Source: Planctomycetota bacterium
GTDB taxonomy: Bacteria > Planctomycetota > Planctomycetia > Gemmatales > Gemmataceae
Assembly (NCBI GenBank): GCA_029777335.1
Contig: JAKOSN010000078.1
Coordinates: forward strand, 1-58,617
Direction of reading: 5' to 3'
DNA: 58,617 bases
Of the stretch, positions 18,548 to 28,400 are shown one piece after another. Made by a program: the position numbers and the translations under genes. Under the pieces are notes generated by a model. That model saw nothing but the letters and a program-made list of their open reading frames with translations. It did not search any database and was not told the origin of the DNA. Each line of letters begins with the position of its first letter. The stretch's first letter is position 1.

Positions 18548-19882
18548 GTGGCTGATCTGACGCCAAGGCAGATTGTGCAGGAACTGGATCGGTACATTGT
18601 CGGCCAGGATGCCGCCAAGCGGGCGGTGGCAGTTGCCATTCGCAATCGCTGGCGCCGGCAGCAGCTCCCCCCGGATCTGCGCAAGGACGTGACCCCCAAA
18701 AACATCATCATGATTGGTCCCACGGGCGTGGGCAAAACCGAGATCGCCCGGCGCCTGGCTCAGCTGGTCGGAGCGCCCTTCCTGAAGATCGAGGCCACCA
18801 AGTACACCGAGGTTGGCTACCACGGTCGCGATGTGGAAAGCATGATTCGCGATCTCACCGAGGTGGCGATTGGCCTGGTGCGTGCCGAGCAACGCAAACT
18901 CGTCGAAACCCAGGCCCGCGAAAAAGTCATGGAGCGGCTCCTCGATCTCCTGGTCCCCGCGCCGTCCGCCTGGGAGACCGACAGCGACGAGGAAACCGAG
19001 CGCCACGTGCGCACCCGCGAAAAGATGCGCGCCCGCTTGGAAGCAGGCGAACTGGAAGAGCGCAACGTCGAATTGAACATCGAGCAGAAGGCCGTTCCGG
19101 TGCAGATCTTCTCCAACATGGGGATGGAGCAGATGGACGTCGATCTGCAAAGCATGTTCGAACGCATCATGCCGCGCCAGTCGCAGCAACGGCAAATCCC
19201 GATCCGCGAAGCCCGTCGCGTCTTGCAGGAACAGGAAACCGAGGCACTCATCGATCGGCAGGTGGTCACCGAAAAGGCCGTCGAGTTAGCAGAAAACCAG
19301 GGGATTATCTTTCTTGACGAACTGGATAAGATCTGTGGCCCCGCCTCGACCCACGGCCCCGATGTGTCGCGCCAGGGCGTTCAGCGCGATCTCCTTCCGG
19401 TGGTCGAGGGGACAACGGTCAACACGCGCTACGGGCCCGTGCGCACCGACCACATTCTCTTCATCGCCGCGGGAGCGTTTCACGTTTCCAAGCCCTCGGA
19501 CCTGATGCCCGAACTGCAGGGACGGTTCCCCATCCGGGTCGAGCTGATCGATCTGAACCGAGACGATTTTCTACGCATCCTGACCGAACCGAGGCACTCT
19601 CTCACGCGCCAGTATGCCGAGTTGCTGGCGACCGAGGGCGTCACGCTGTCCTTCACTCCCGATGGCATCGAGGCGCTCGCGGACATTGCCTTCGAGGTGA
19701 ACCGAACCACGCAAAATATCGGCGCGCGTCGCCTGCACACCATCCTAGAACGCGTGGTGGAGGATGTTTGCTACGAGGCACCGGATCTTTCGGAGAAAAC
19801 CGTGCAGATTGATGGGGCCTATGTGCGCGGACGTCTGAGTGCGATTTTGCAGAAGGAAGATCTCAGCCGGTTTATTTTGTAG
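18548..19882 (+). CDS. hslU: ATP-dependent protease ATPase subunit HslU (ClpY)
   Basis: AAA+ unfoldase partner of HslV; 444 residues. A GTG start at 18548 is chosen because GGAGG sits ~7 nt upstream and the protein then begins VADLTPRQIVQELDRYIVGQ, the conserved N-terminus. Longer in-frame starts add a leader that is not conserved. Walker A is MIGPTGVGKT (about 55-63) and Walker B is IIFLDELDK. The intermediate (I) domain lies between, and the arginine-finger/sensor region includes LQGRFPIRVEL. The C-terminal tail is LSRFIL, the exact type that docks into HslV pockets. Its stop is 8 bp before hutH. Confidence 0.97.
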   Translation: MADLTPRQIVQELDRYIVGQDAAKRAVAVAIRNRWRRQQLPPDLRKDVTPKNIIMIGPTGVGKTEIARRLAQLVGAPFLKIEATKYTEVGYHGRDVESMIRDLTEVAIGLVRAEQRKLVETQAREKVMERLLDLLVPAPSAWETDSDEETERHVRTREKMRARLEAGELEERNVELNIEQKAVPVQIFSNMGMEQMDVDLQSMFERIMPRQSQQRQIPIREARRVLQEQETEALIDRQVVTEKAVELAENQGIIFLDELDKICGPASTHGPDVSRQGVQRDLLPVVEGTTVNTRYGPVRTDHILFIAAGAFHVSKPSDLMPELQGRFPIRVELIDLNRDDFLRILTEPRHSLTRQYAELLATEGVTLSFTPDGIEALADIAFEVNRTTQNIGARRLHTILERVVEDVCYEAPDLSEKTVQIDGAYVRGRLSAILQKEDLSRFIL

Positions 19883-19890
19883 GGTCAACG

Positions 19891-21468
19891 ATGAGTCGCT
19901 CTCTCCACCCAGCGACCGAACTGGAATTGAGCGGAGACAACCTGACGCTCGCCCACGCCGAGGGCATCCTGCGCGGGCGCATCGAACGGCTCACGCTGGC
20001 GAAGGAGGCGCGCCAGAAGGTGCAGGCCGCGCGGCAATGCCTGGAAACATTGCTCGCCAGTGGAGAGACGATCTATGGCGTGAACACCGGCTTTGGCAAA
20101 CTCTCCAACCAGCGCATCGAACCCCACGAGATCCTCGCCTTGCAGGATAACCTGCTGCGCAGCCATGCCGTCGGGATGGGTGCGCTGCTAAGTATCGGCG
20201 AGAGTCGGCTGGCGCTGGCCCTGCGCATTCAGGCGTTGGCCAAGGGACATAGCGGAGTCACTCCGGCGCTTCTGGATACCTTGCTGGAGATGTACAATCG
20301 GGGGGTGGTGCCGGCGATCCCCGAACAGGGGAGCGTGGGGGCGAGCGGCGACCTGGCCCCTCTGGCGCACCTGGCCCTGGTGGTGATGGGCGAAGGACAT
20401 GCCTTTGTCACGCGCAGCAAGGAGCAAGGAACCCGTCTGCGCCCCATGAGCGGCCGCGCCGCACTCAAACGGGTCCATCTCTCTCCCCATCGATTGCAGG
20501 CCAAGGAAGGACTTTCGCTGATCAACGGCACCCAGATCTGCACAGCGATCCTCACCGAGTGCCTGGTCCGAGCGCGGGAACTGGTCCGCATTGCCGACAT
20601 TGCCGGGGCAGTGACCATCGAGGCGACCAAAAGCTCGCAGAAACCTTTCGATGCGCGTCTGCAAGCCATCCGTCCGCACCCGGGGCAGCAAGCCTGCGCC
20701 GAGAATCTCCGGCGGCTGCTGGTCGACAGCGCCATCATGGTTTCCCATGCTCACTGCAGCAAGGTGCAGGACGCCTACAGCATGCGCTGCATGCCCCAGG
20801 TTCATGGGACGGTCCGCGATGCGCTCGATCATGTGACCGCCGTGGTCGAACGCGAGATGAATGCGGCGACCGATAATCCGCTGATCTTCGCCGACACCCA
20901 GGAGATCATTTCGGGGGGGAATTTTCATGCCCAACCGATCGCCCTGGGAGCGGATCTGCTAACAGCCGCCTTGACCGACCTGAGCAGCATCACCGAGCGC
21001 CGGGTGGAAAATCTGGTCAATCCGGATTTGAGTGGTTTGCCTGGCTTTCTCACTCCGCATCCGGGGTTAAACTCGGGGATGATGCTGGTGCAGGTGCTGG
21101 CGGCGGCGCTGGTGGCAGAGAACCGAGCGGCCTCGTTCCCCGCAAGTGTCGATTCGATCCCGACGTCGGCCAACCGCGAGGATCATGTTTCCATGGCCCC
21201 CAATGCCGCTCGCAAATGTCGCCGAGTGGTCGTCAATCTGACACGCGTGCTGGCCTGCGAATTCCTGTGCGGCTGCCAGGGGCTGGAGTTTCACCAGGGG
21301 ATGCGCCCTGGCAAGGGGGTGGCGGCAGCCTACCAGGAAGTCCGTACGGTCGTGCGTCCGCTGGGGCGCGATCGTACGCTGCATCGCGATCTGGAGGCGG
21401 TTGAACGGCTGATCCGCTCCGGCAGCCTGCTGCGCGCCGTGGAAGAACGGTGCGGATCGCTGGCGTGA
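19891..21468 (+). CDS. hutH: histidine ammonia-lyase
   Basis: Deaminates L-histidine to urocanate in the first step of the hut pathway; 525 residues, usual length. The electrophilic MIO cofactor forms from A151-S152-G153 in GSVGASGDLAPLAH. The active-site loop YGVNTGFGKL is near residues 62-71, and LRSHAVG carries the Ser-His typical of histidine rather than Phe/Tyr lyases. The motif QDAYSMRCMPQVHG and ATDNPL are present. No hutU, hutI or hutG lies in the window. The 8-bp gap to hslU suggests read-through from hslVU rather than a dedicated hut operon. Confidence 0.93.
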   Translation: MSRSLHPATELELSGDNLTLAHAEGILRGRIERLTLAKEARQKVQAARQCLETLLASGETIYGVNTGFGKLSNQRIEPHEILALQDNLLRSHAVGMGALLSIGESRLALALRIQALAKGHSGVTPALLDTLLEMYNRGVVPAIPEQGSVGASGDLAPLAHLALVVMGEGHAFVTRSKEQGTRLRPMSGRAALKRVHLSPHRLQAKEGLSLINGTQICTAILTECLVRARELVRIADIAGAVTIEATKSSQKPFDARLQAIRPHPGQQACAENLRRLLVDSAIMVSHAHCSKVQDAYSMRCMPQVHGTVRDALDHVTAVVEREMNAATDNPLIFADTQEIISGGNFHAQPIALGADLLTAALTDLSSITERRVENLVNPDLSGLPGFLTPHPGLNSGMMLVQVLAAALVAENRAASFPASVDSIPTSANREDHVSMAPNAARKCRRVVVNLTRVLACEFLCGCQGLEFHQGMRPGKGVAAAYQEVRTVVRPLGRDRTLHRDLEAVERLIRSGSLLRAVEERCGSLA

Positions 21469-21652
21469 TAGTCTCGGGGTGGAAGCCAGTGGAGTCGGAT
21501 TTGCGGTCTGCGCGGGGTCGTGGTTGACAGGGATAGCCTGAAGGTTAAGATAAGCGTATCGGTCTCGTCGCGAGAAAGGATTCCCCCACTCGCCTCCTCT
21601 GGACTCGCCCGCGCTGAGCATCGAACTACCCTCATACTGAGGAATGGACTCC

Positions 21653-22453
21653 ATGGCTGACCTTAACCCCGCCAGGGACATTCGGATTATTCGTCAGCCG
21701 ACGGTTTATCTGCTGGGTCGCCAGACGATCGAGGACACCGAACTCGATCGCTTCCTGGCCGATCACGGGGTGGCCTGGCAAACCGATACCGAGGTGGCGG
21801 GAGAGGAATTGACCGAGGTGGCAGGCCGCCTGTGTTACATGAGTTACGCACGGCCGCGGCCCGGTGGCAATCAGGTGTATCTCGAGCACATCAAGGAAGT
21901 GGGCCATGGCTCGGTGCTCGAACATGCGGTGTGGAATTTTATCTTCGTTGGCGTGAGCCGCTCGTTGACCCATGAACTGGTTCGTCATCGCGCTGGTATG
22001 GGCTACTCGCAGCTGAGTCAGCGTTATGTGGATGAATCGGTCGCCGAGTATGTGGAGCCGGCCTGCATCGGCGAAGATCCAGAATTACACGCGATCTGGC
22101 TTGACGCGGTGGCGCAGGCACATCAAGCTTATGTAAAGCTGGTGGATGGATTGGCGAATAAATTCAAGGATGAGCCAGACCGAACGCTGCGCCGCAAGAT
22201 GGCCCGCCAGGCCGCCCGCAGTGTGCTCCCCAATGCCACCGAGACGAAGATTTTTGTGACCGCCAACGCACGTGCGCTGCGCCATTTCATTGAAATGCGT
22301 GCCAGTCGCCATGCCGAGGTCGAAATCCGCGAGCTGGCCGTCCAGGTACTCCGGATCCTGATGAAGGAGGCCCCGAATCTCTTTGGTGATTATCAGCTGA
22401 CGCCCCTTCCTGATGGCACCTTCGAGGCCACCACCTCCTTCCGCAAAGTGTAG
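21653..22453 (+). CDS. thyX: flavin-dependent thymidylate synthase
   Basis: FAD- and NADPH-dependent methylation of dUMP to dTMP using methylene-THF; 266 residues. Of two nearby in-frame ATGs, 21653 is preferred because GAGGA ends 9 nt upstream, while it touches the ATG at 21644. The signature RHRAGMGYSQLSQRY is a one-residue-longer variant of the ThyX motif RHRxxSxNxxSxRY. Conserved LEHAVWNFIFVGVSR and the C-terminal LRHFIEMRASRHAEVEIRE (dUMP binding) are present. Monocistronic. Confidence 0.95.
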   Translation: MADLNPARDIRIIRQPTVYLLGRQTIEDTELDRFLADHGVAWQTDTEVAGEELTEVAGRLCYMSYARPRPGGNQVYLEHIKEVGHGSVLEHAVWNFIFVGVSRSLTHELVRHRAGMGYSQLSQRYVDESVAEYVEPACIGEDPELHAIWLDAVAQAHQAYVKLVDGLANKFKDEPDRTLRRKMARQAARSVLPNATETKIFVTANARALRHFIEMRASRHAEVEIRELAVQVLRILMKEAPNLFGDYQLTPLPDGTFEATTSFRKV

Positions 22454-22534
22454 ACACACCCGGTTTTCTGCAGTCAAAGACGCTGCGCCTCTCGCAGTGC
22501 GCCCGTCTGCGCTGCTTCCACCCAGGCAGTAGTA

Positions 22535-23671
22535 ATGATCATGAGCCAAGACGCGATGGCGCAGGGCGTTCTCGAATTACACGCCAAGGGCTATGGCTTC
22601 CTGCGCAACCCCACGCGCAATTACTCTCCGCAAGCGGGCGACCCCTTTGTCCCGGCGCCTCTGATCCAGCGGTTGCAACTGCGCGAAGGACTTGCGCTGG
22701 CCGGCCCCACCGACAACGGCGAACCACGCCGTGGCCCACGCCTCACCCGGGTGACCCTCATTGAGGGCAAACCAGCTGAAGAATACCGCCCCCGTTCGTT
22801 CGATGCCCTTACTCCCATTGACCCCCACGAGCCGATCCGCCTGGAAACTGGCACTCAGCCCCTGACCACGCGGGTCATGGATATGCTCACGCCCATCGGC
22901 AAGGGCCAGCGCGGCCTGATCGTCGCCCCGCCGCGAACGGGCAAAACCGTTCTGCTGCAACACATTGCCATGGCGGTATCAACCAACCACCCCGAAATGC
23001 ATCTGATGATCCTGCTCATCGACGAGCGCCCCGAGGAAGTCACCGATATTCGCCGCACGATCGCCAACCCGGGACGCGGCGAGGTGATTGCGAGCAGTTC
23101 GGATCAGGATTCGGTGAATCATGTGCGCACCGCGGAACTGGTCCTGGAACGCGCCAAACGTCTGGCCGAACAGGGCAAGCAGGTCTTTGTGTTGCTCGAT
23201 AGCCTGACACGTCTGGCGCGCGCCTACAACAAAAACGTGAACTCCAGCGGGCGCACCATGAGCGGAGGTATCGATGTTCGCGCTCTGGAGGTGCCGAAGC
23301 GGCTGTTTGGCAGTGCGCGCGTCTTCGAGGAAGGCGGCTCGGTGACGGTGATGGGAACTGCCCTGATCGAAACCGGGTCTCGGATGGACGATGTGATTTT
23401 CCAGGAGTTCAAGGGCACCGGCAACATGGAGCTGGTTCTGGATCGGCGCCTGGCGGATCGGCGGGTCTACCCGGCCCTGGATATCAGCCAGTCGGGAACG
23501 CGCAAGGAAGAACGATTGCTGGCGCCCGAGGTTCTGCAGCGTGTCACCCTGCTGCGACGCGGGTTGGTCAAACTGAACCCGATCCCGGCGATGGAGATGC
23601 TCGTCAAGAAACTGGGCGAAGCGGAGAGCAACGCTGCGTTCCTTGAAAAGATCGCCAGTTTTGTGCGTTAG
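22535..23671 (+). CDS. rho: transcription termination factor Rho, short form
   Basis: Hexameric RNA-dependent ATPase ending transcription; 378 residues. ATG 22535 or the in-frame ATG 22541 could start; neither has a good ribosome site. The protein begins almost directly with the RNA-binding cold-shock fold ([20 protein letters not shown]), lacking the N-terminal helix bundle of E. coli Rho. The ATPase domain has Walker A APPRTGKT (131-138) and [12 protein letters not shown]. It also has the Q-loop/R-loop region [10 protein letters not shown] and [18 protein letters not shown]. The C-terminal half is fully conserved. Confidence 0.95.
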   Translation: MIMSQDAMAQGVLELHAKGYGFLRNPTRNYSPQAGDPFVPAPLIQRLQLREGLALAGPTDNGEPRRGPRLTRVTLIEGKPAEEYRPRSFDALTPIDPHEPIRLETGTQPLTTRVMDMLTPIGKGQRGLIVAPPRTGKTVLLQHIAMAVSTNHPEMHLMILLIDERPEEVTDIRRTIANPGRGEVIASSSDQDSVNHVRTAELVLERAKRLAEQGKQVFVLLDSLTRLARAYNKNVNSSGRTMSGGIDVRALEVPKRLFGSARVFEEGGSVTVMGTALIETGSRMDDVIFQEFKGTGNMELVLDRRLADRRVYPALDISQSGTRKEERLLAPEVLQRVTLLRRGLVKLNPIPAMEMLVKKLGEAESNAAFLEKIASFVR

Positions 23672-23847
23672 GACTTCCCGAATCCGCTCCTCCGATGCAC
23701 CCCGCCCAGCGCGGAGGGATCTTCTGCGCTCTCCCGGTGCCCCAAACCATTTCCGAGAACGGATTCTCCTTCAGCCCTTGTTCCTCTCTGGGATATACTA
23801 GCCGTGGAGACTTGCTTCGACCGAGCGGACCCTTGAGAGCCGGGACC

Positions 23848-26265
23848 ATGCGCGCGACCTTGCCCCCTCAGTTCGGCCGCTATCGCATCCTCCGCCAACT
23901 CGGCGAGGGGGGGATGGGGACGGTCTACCTGGCCGAGGATACCCGGTTGCGTCGGCAGGTCGCTCTGAAGGTGCCGAACTTCGAGAGCAATGAAAATCCC
24001 GCTGTGCTGGAACGCTTCTACCGCGAAGCACGCATGGCGGCCCAGATTCAGCACCCCAACCTGTGCCCGGTTTACGATGTCGATTGCTACAACCAGACTC
24101 ATTTTCTGACGATGGCCTACATCGAGGGCACCCCCCTCTCGCACTATGTCGGGCCAGGGCGCCTGTGGCCGGTGACGTCGGCGCTGCAGGTGGTGATGCA
24201 GCTCGCGCTCGGTTTGCAGCAGCTGCATGATCAGAAGATCATTCATCGGGACTTGAAGCCGAGCAACGTGATTCTGCGCCCCAACGGCATCCCGGTGCTG
24301 ATGGATTTCGGCCTGGCGCGCACCTTTGAAACGGCGAGTGAACGCCTCACGGGCGAGAGCCAGGTGCTGGGGACCCCCGCCTACATGGCACCCGAACAGG
24401 TGACCGGCAATCCCGATGCCATCGGTCCGTGGACAGACGTCTATGCTCTGGGAGCCTTTCTGTATCAGCTTCTGACCGGACACTTACCGTTCGATGCGCC
24501 GACGTTGCCGGAATTGTACGCCCGCATCCTCTATGCAGCTCCGCCGTCGCCCGCGCTGTTGCGCCCGGGTCTCGATCCGCGTCTGGATGCCCTCTGTGTG
24601 CAGGCACTGGCGAAGGATCCCGCCCATCGTCCGCCCAGCATGAGCGCCTTCGCCCGCATGCTCCAAAATTGCCTTGTGCAGCAAACGCCGCCCGCGGATT
24701 CGCATGGGGTGACGCTGCCAGGGCCCGGCACCGCTGCCCAGCCCCACGATCCCACGCTGGCCCACAACACGACCACGCCGACCCATCTCCCCACCCCGCC
24801 TCCCCCCTTGCTGGAGATCCCCTCACCCCGGCGCTGGCCGATGGTGTTCGGAATTGTGGGAGCGTGCCTGGTGATCCTGATTGGGACCATCTGGACCGTG
24901 ATGCTGGTGCTGCACAACGAGGAACCGACAGCGGTCGCCAGCGGGGCCACGGGCAGCACCACTCCGAGCGGAATCACGGGACCCACCAAGACCACAGGAA
25001 CCACCAAACCCGTCGAACCCGGACACCCAGAGTTGCTGCTGAGCGCACAGCGGGATCTCACCCTCAAAGCAGGTGCCGCGCAAACCTTACGGGTTGAGAT
25101 CGAACGCCGAAACTGCACCGGTCCGGTGCGTGTTGGGGTGGTCGGAAGCATCACCGGAGTCCAGGTCACCGCCACCACGATCACCGAGGGGCAGACGAGC
25201 GGCGAGCTGCGTTTAACCGCCGAGAGCGACGCTCCTGGCACCCGCGAACTGGTGCGTATCATCGCGCGCGGGCCGGAAAACACGGTTGCGGAACAACCGC
25301 TGCGCGTGGTGGTCGAGTCGCCGCCCATCAGCAAGTTCACCTGGTCCTATGGTCTGGCGTTACGGGCGCGCAAGGCGGGTCAGCAAACCTTCGATGATAC
25401 GACTCCAAATCACGGCGTCGAGATCTTCTGGGATCCGGTGACCACGCACCTGATGTACGTTAGCCGGCCAGGTGCGCTGTCGCTGGGAGTGGGCACCCCG
25501 CTGCGCCGGAGTGAAAAGGTTCGCATCCCGCTGTACAATCATGGCCTTGAACTCACGGTCCGCGAGGTGGGCGAAACGAAGTTCAAGGATGGCAAGATCA
25601 AGAAGTTCGGTTGCGAGGTCTACAACGACGTCAATACCGACAACCTGGTGTACATCAGCGATCCGGGTTATGTGGCCGTGATACGGCGGAATGGGCTGAA
25701 CAAACCTGAGAAGCCGTTGAACCCCACGTGGTATCACGGTCTGGAGTTGCGCGTCCGCCGCGCTGGCGAAAAGACCGCCACCGACACCACTCCGAAGATT
25801 GCGATGGAGGTGTACAAGGATGAAAACACCAACCATCTGATCTACATGACCGACAAGGGGGCGCTCGCTCTCCTCCCCGCCACCGGGCTGAGCAAACCGA
25901 CGGCGATCAAGAACCCCACCTGGATGTATGCCTTCGAGGTCAAGGCACGGCCCCCGGAGGAAGAGAACTTCACCGACAGCACCCGGAAATACGGAGTCGA
26001 GGTGTACAAGGATGAGAACACCGGGGCGCTGATCTATGTGTGCGAAACCGGCGACATTGCGGTCTTTCCGGGAGCGGGCATCTCCAAGCCCAATCCCTTC
26101 CAGTCGCTCAAGTTCCTCGCGGGACGCCTCTGTCGGGTGCGTATCCCGGGAGAAACCGAGTTCTCTGCCAAGACGCAGCGCTATGGGATCGAGGTGTATA
26201 CCGATCCAAATAGTAACCTCAAGTTGTACATCTGCAACAACGGCGCCGTGGCGGTCTGTCGCTGA
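23848..26265 (+). CDS. membrane Ser/Thr protein kinase with five extracellular repeats
   Basis: An 805-residue PknB-type kinase. The start ATG 23848 is used because the frame upstream lacks kinase-like sequence; a TATACT (23794-23799) lies 49 bp before it. Kinase domain 12-275: GEGGMG (19-24), Lys41, HRDLKPSN, DFGLAR and APE, all intact. A Pro/Thr-rich juxtamembrane stretch is followed by a transmembrane helix (about 330-355). Outside is a beta-sandwich-like region (about 390-495) and then five tandem repeats of about 60 residues (about 500-805). The repeats share a GhEhhhR...G...F.D...YGVEVYKDENT..LIYh...G.hAhh pattern. I infer that the repeats are a sensor, possibly for a wall- or glycan-derived ligand. 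Confidence 0.9.
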   Translation: MRATLPPQFGRYRILRQLGEGGMGTVYLAEDTRLRRQVALKVPNFESNENPAVLERFYREARMAAQIQHPNLCPVYDVDCYNQTHFLTMAYIEGTPLSHYVGPGRLWPVTSALQVVMQLALGLQQLHDQKIIHRDLKPSNVILRPNGIPVLMDFGLARTFETASERLTGESQVLGTPAYMAPEQVTGNPDAIGPWTDVYALGAFLYQLLTGHLPFDAPTLPELYARILYAAPPSPALLRPGLDPRLDALCVQALAKDPAHRPPSMSAFARMLQNCLVQQTPPADSHGVTLPGPGTAAQPHDPTLAHNTTTPTHLPTPPPPLLEIPSPRRWPMVFGIVGACLVILIGTIWTVMLVLHNEEPTAVASGATGSTTPSGITGPTKTTGTTKPVEPGHPELLLSAQRDLTLKAGAAQTLRVEIERRNCTGPVRVGVVGSITGVQVTATTITEGQTSGELRLTAESDAPGTRELVRIIARGPENTVAEQPLRVVVESPPISKFTWSYGLALRARKAGQQTFDDTTPNHGVEIFWDPVTTHLMYVSRPGALSLGVGTPLRRSEKVRIPLYNHGLELTVREVGETKFKDGKIKKFGCEVYNDVNTDNLVYISDPGYVAVIRRNGLNKPEKPLNPTWYHGLELRVRRAGEKTATDTTPKIAMEVYKDENTNHLIYMTDKGALALLPATGLSKPTAIKNPTWMYAFEVKARPPEEENFTDSTRKYGVEVYKDENTGALIYVCETGDIAVFPGAGISKPNPFQSLKFLAGRLCRVRIPGETEFSAKTQRYGIEVYTDPNSNLKLYICNNGAVAVCR

Positions 26266-26304
26266 GAACGTTCTGCCCTGGTTTCTCGGCGCATCGCGGG
26301 AACG

Positions 26305-26334
26305 TTGTCTTTTCGCGCCTTTCTCCGGTATACT
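26305..26334 (+). promoter_or_regulatory. possible promoter of the coiled-coil membrane protein gene
   Basis: TTGTCT (26305-26310), an 18-bp spacer, and TATACT (26329-26334), 42 nt before the ATG at 26377. A similar TATACTA occurs at 23794 before the kinase gene. Both boxes are only approximate matches to consensus. Confidence 0.4.
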
Positions 26335-26376
26335 AAGGGTGACTTTTCCCCTCGCTCTGTTGGCGGAGACGCTCTC

Positions 26377-28041
26377 ATGGCCGAAGAAACCTCGTCGCTG
26401 ATCAAGCGGCTGATTGCCCGGGTTCGCTGGCGTCTCTTTGTTAAAACTCTGGCCGCCCATCTGATGCTGTGCTGGACAGCCCTGCTGTTCGCTGGCGTTC
26501 TGGCGGTTCTCGGACTGACCTTCTTCCACTTCCGGAGCGAACCCCTCAACCTGGACAACGAGCTGGTCCAGCAACGTTTTCTCTGGCTGATGGTTGCTCT
26601 CGGGGCCGGGGCGTTGGGCCTGGCGGGGCTGGCCTGGTGGCGCCTGCCTTCGCGTGAAGCAACCGCCCTGTCCATCGATGAACGCTACCACCTCGAGGAA
26701 CGGCTCACGACCGCGCTCAGTCTTCCCCCGGATTCAGCCGCCCCCATGGGGCACGCGCTGCTGCGCGACCTCCAGGAGCGCTTGGCGAAGATCGATCCAG
26801 GCACGGGCTACCCGTATCGGCTCTCGCCGCTGGCGAGTCTGGTGCCGGTGGGAGCCGTGCTCTTCACCCTGGCGGCCCTCTTCTGTGAGGCGCCAGCCGT
26901 GGTCAGTGAGGAGCAACCCGAATTACCGGCGGTTCAGCAAAAACTCTCCAAACCGGAGGAGATCGCCCGCCAGTTGCAACAACTCAAGAAGCAACCCAGA
27001 CCCGGGGACAAGCCGATCCCCCGCGAACTGGAACAGATCGATGCCGAACTGGAGCGGATCGCCGAGAAGAAGCCCACCAACAAGGAAGAGGCGCGCGAAG
27101 TCCTCAAGGATATGACGGCGCTCGCCGATCGCTTGCGCAAGCACGAACAGGGACTGATCGATCGCTCGAAAGCGCTGCGTGAGCAGGCGCAACAGATGGA
27201 TCGCCTCACCCGAAAGAAGAAGGGCGAGGAGAACAAGCAACCCGGACCGGCAGACAAGCTCGATCAGGCCATGAACGATGCCGATTTCAAGCGCGCCCAG
27301 GAAGAGGCGGAGAAGCTCAGCCGCGAACTGGAGAAAACCGGGTTGAACGATACCCAGCGCAAGGAACTCTCGCGCGAACTCCAGGAAATGAAGGACAGGT
27401 TGCAGAAGGAGTCGAATCCGGAGTCTCAGCGCAAAGCCCTGGAAGAGCTGCAAAAAGAAGGCGGGTTGACCCCGGAGCAATTGCAACGCGAACTGGAGAT
27501 GCTGGAGCAGAACAGCCAGAAGATCGACAAGGAAACTCTGGAGCAGCTCCAGAAACTGGCCGCCAAACTTGAAGAGGCCCAGCAGGCGCTCGACGAGGGA
27601 AAGGATGCTGAGGCGGGGAAATGCATGAAGGAAGCCGCCGAGTTGATGAAGTCACTCGATAAGGATGGCGAGGGGGCTGATCTGGCGCAAAAAGTGGAAC
27701 AGCTCCAGATGGCCCAGATGATGATGCGCCAGGCCATGGGGGGGCAACAGGGTCAGGCAAGTGGCAAACGCCCGGTCGGCAAGGAGCCGGACACCAAGGG
27801 TCAAGATACACGCATCCCGGGTCAGATGACTCCGGGCAAGGTCACGGGCGTCGATCAGGTTCCGGGGATGGGGCGCAAGGGCCCGCAGACTCCCACCAAC
27901 GTCCCCGTGCTCGTCGATTCCGCCAGTCACCAGGCGGCCGAGGTGATCGATCGCGACAAGCTCCCGCGAGCCGATAGCGATCTCGCCAAGGGCTATTACG
28001 AACGGCTGCGGAACGAAGGCAAAACGCCGCCCAAAAAATAA
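26377..28041 (+). CDS. membrane protein with long Glu/Lys-rich coiled coil (DUF4175-like)
   Basis: A 554-residue protein starting at ATG 26377 (GGCGGAG upstream). Three hydrophobic segments lie near residues 21-45, 68-90 and 150-170, followed by a highly charged, heptad-rich region (about 190-450) with many Glu, Gln, Lys and Leu and no globular pattern. The C-terminus is Gly/Pro/Gln-rich and ends in a short conserved-looking tail with KLPRADSDLAKGYYERLR. The architecture resembles planctomycete DUF4175-like proteins that sit near VWA/MoxR clusters. Those partners are not seen here. It is the last gene before a long convergent intergenic region with terminators. Confidence 0.65.
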   Translation: MAEETSSLIKRLIARVRWRLFVKTLAAHLMLCWTALLFAGVLAVLGLTFFHFRSEPLNLDNELVQQRFLWLMVALGAGALGLAGLAWWRLPSREATALSIDERYHLEERLTTALSLPPDSAAPMGHALLRDLQERLAKIDPGTGYPYRLSPLASLVPVGAVLFTLAALFCEAPAVVSEEQPELPAVQQKLSKPEEIARQLQQLKKQPRPGDKPIPRELEQIDAELERIAEKKPTNKEEAREVLKDMTALADRLRKHEQGLIDRSKALREQAQQMDRLTRKKKGEENKQPGPADKLDQAMNDADFKRAQEEAEKLSRELEKTGLNDTQRKELSRELQEMKDRLQKESNPESQRKALEELQKEGGLTPEQLQRELEMLEQNSQKIDKETLEQLQKLAAKLEEAQQALDEGKDAEAGKCMKEAAELMKSLDKDGEGADLAQKVEQLQMAQMMMRQAMGGQQGQASGKRPVGKEPDTKGQDTRIPGQMTPGKVTGVDQVPGMGRKGPQTPTNVPVLVDSASHQAAEVIDRDKLPRADSDLAKGYYERLRNEGKTPPKK

Positions 28042-28303
28042 TCGCCGATGTCGATTCAGCCCCTTGCGACAGAGTTCGTGCCGAGGCGAAATCCTCTCCT
28101 CGGACGGTTCTCTGTCGCCTTCACTTTTGCGCTCCCGCAATGAACCCGATTCAGGCCGGTCCTGACATTGTACCCGGGCGTGATTCACGCCAGAGTATGA
28201 AGGAAAGATTGGCTCTAAACTGTTTGTGGGTATTTGCTTTCTTCGAAAGTGTGACCTAGGTTACAGTGTCCTCTGCTTTGGGGAGAAGGAGAGGACCTTG
28301 GGG

Positions 28304-28343
28304 ACCGCCGGCAGTGAGGGGATTGCCGGCGGTTCTTTTTTTT
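28304..28343 (+). terminator. rho-independent terminator
   Basis: Perfect 10-bp GC-rich stem ACCGCCGGCA / TGCCGGCGGT with a 10-nt loop, followed by TTCTTTTTTTT. This is a textbook intrinsic terminator for plus-strand transcription coming from the coiled-coil membrane protein gene. Confidence 0.9.
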
Positions 28344-28352
28344 GCGCTTCAA

Positions 28353-28400
28353 AACAGCCGAGCGAAGAGCACTCATTGGAATGCTCTCCGCTCGGCTGTT
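28353..28400 (-). terminator. hairpin terminator of the LEDR-motif protein gene
   Basis: A 12-bp arm (AACAGCCGAGCG / CGCTCGGCTGTT), one A-C mismatch, then 6 more pairs (AGAGCA / TGCTCT) around a 10-nt loop. On the minus strand it follows the stop at 28433 by about 30 nt and is followed by a short T-rich stretch. It could act in both directions. Confidence 0.7.

Noticed and set aside
25360..26691. 443-residue minus-strand frame across the kinase repeats
   Set aside because: It spans the end of one plus-strand gene and the start of the next, and has no conserved pattern.
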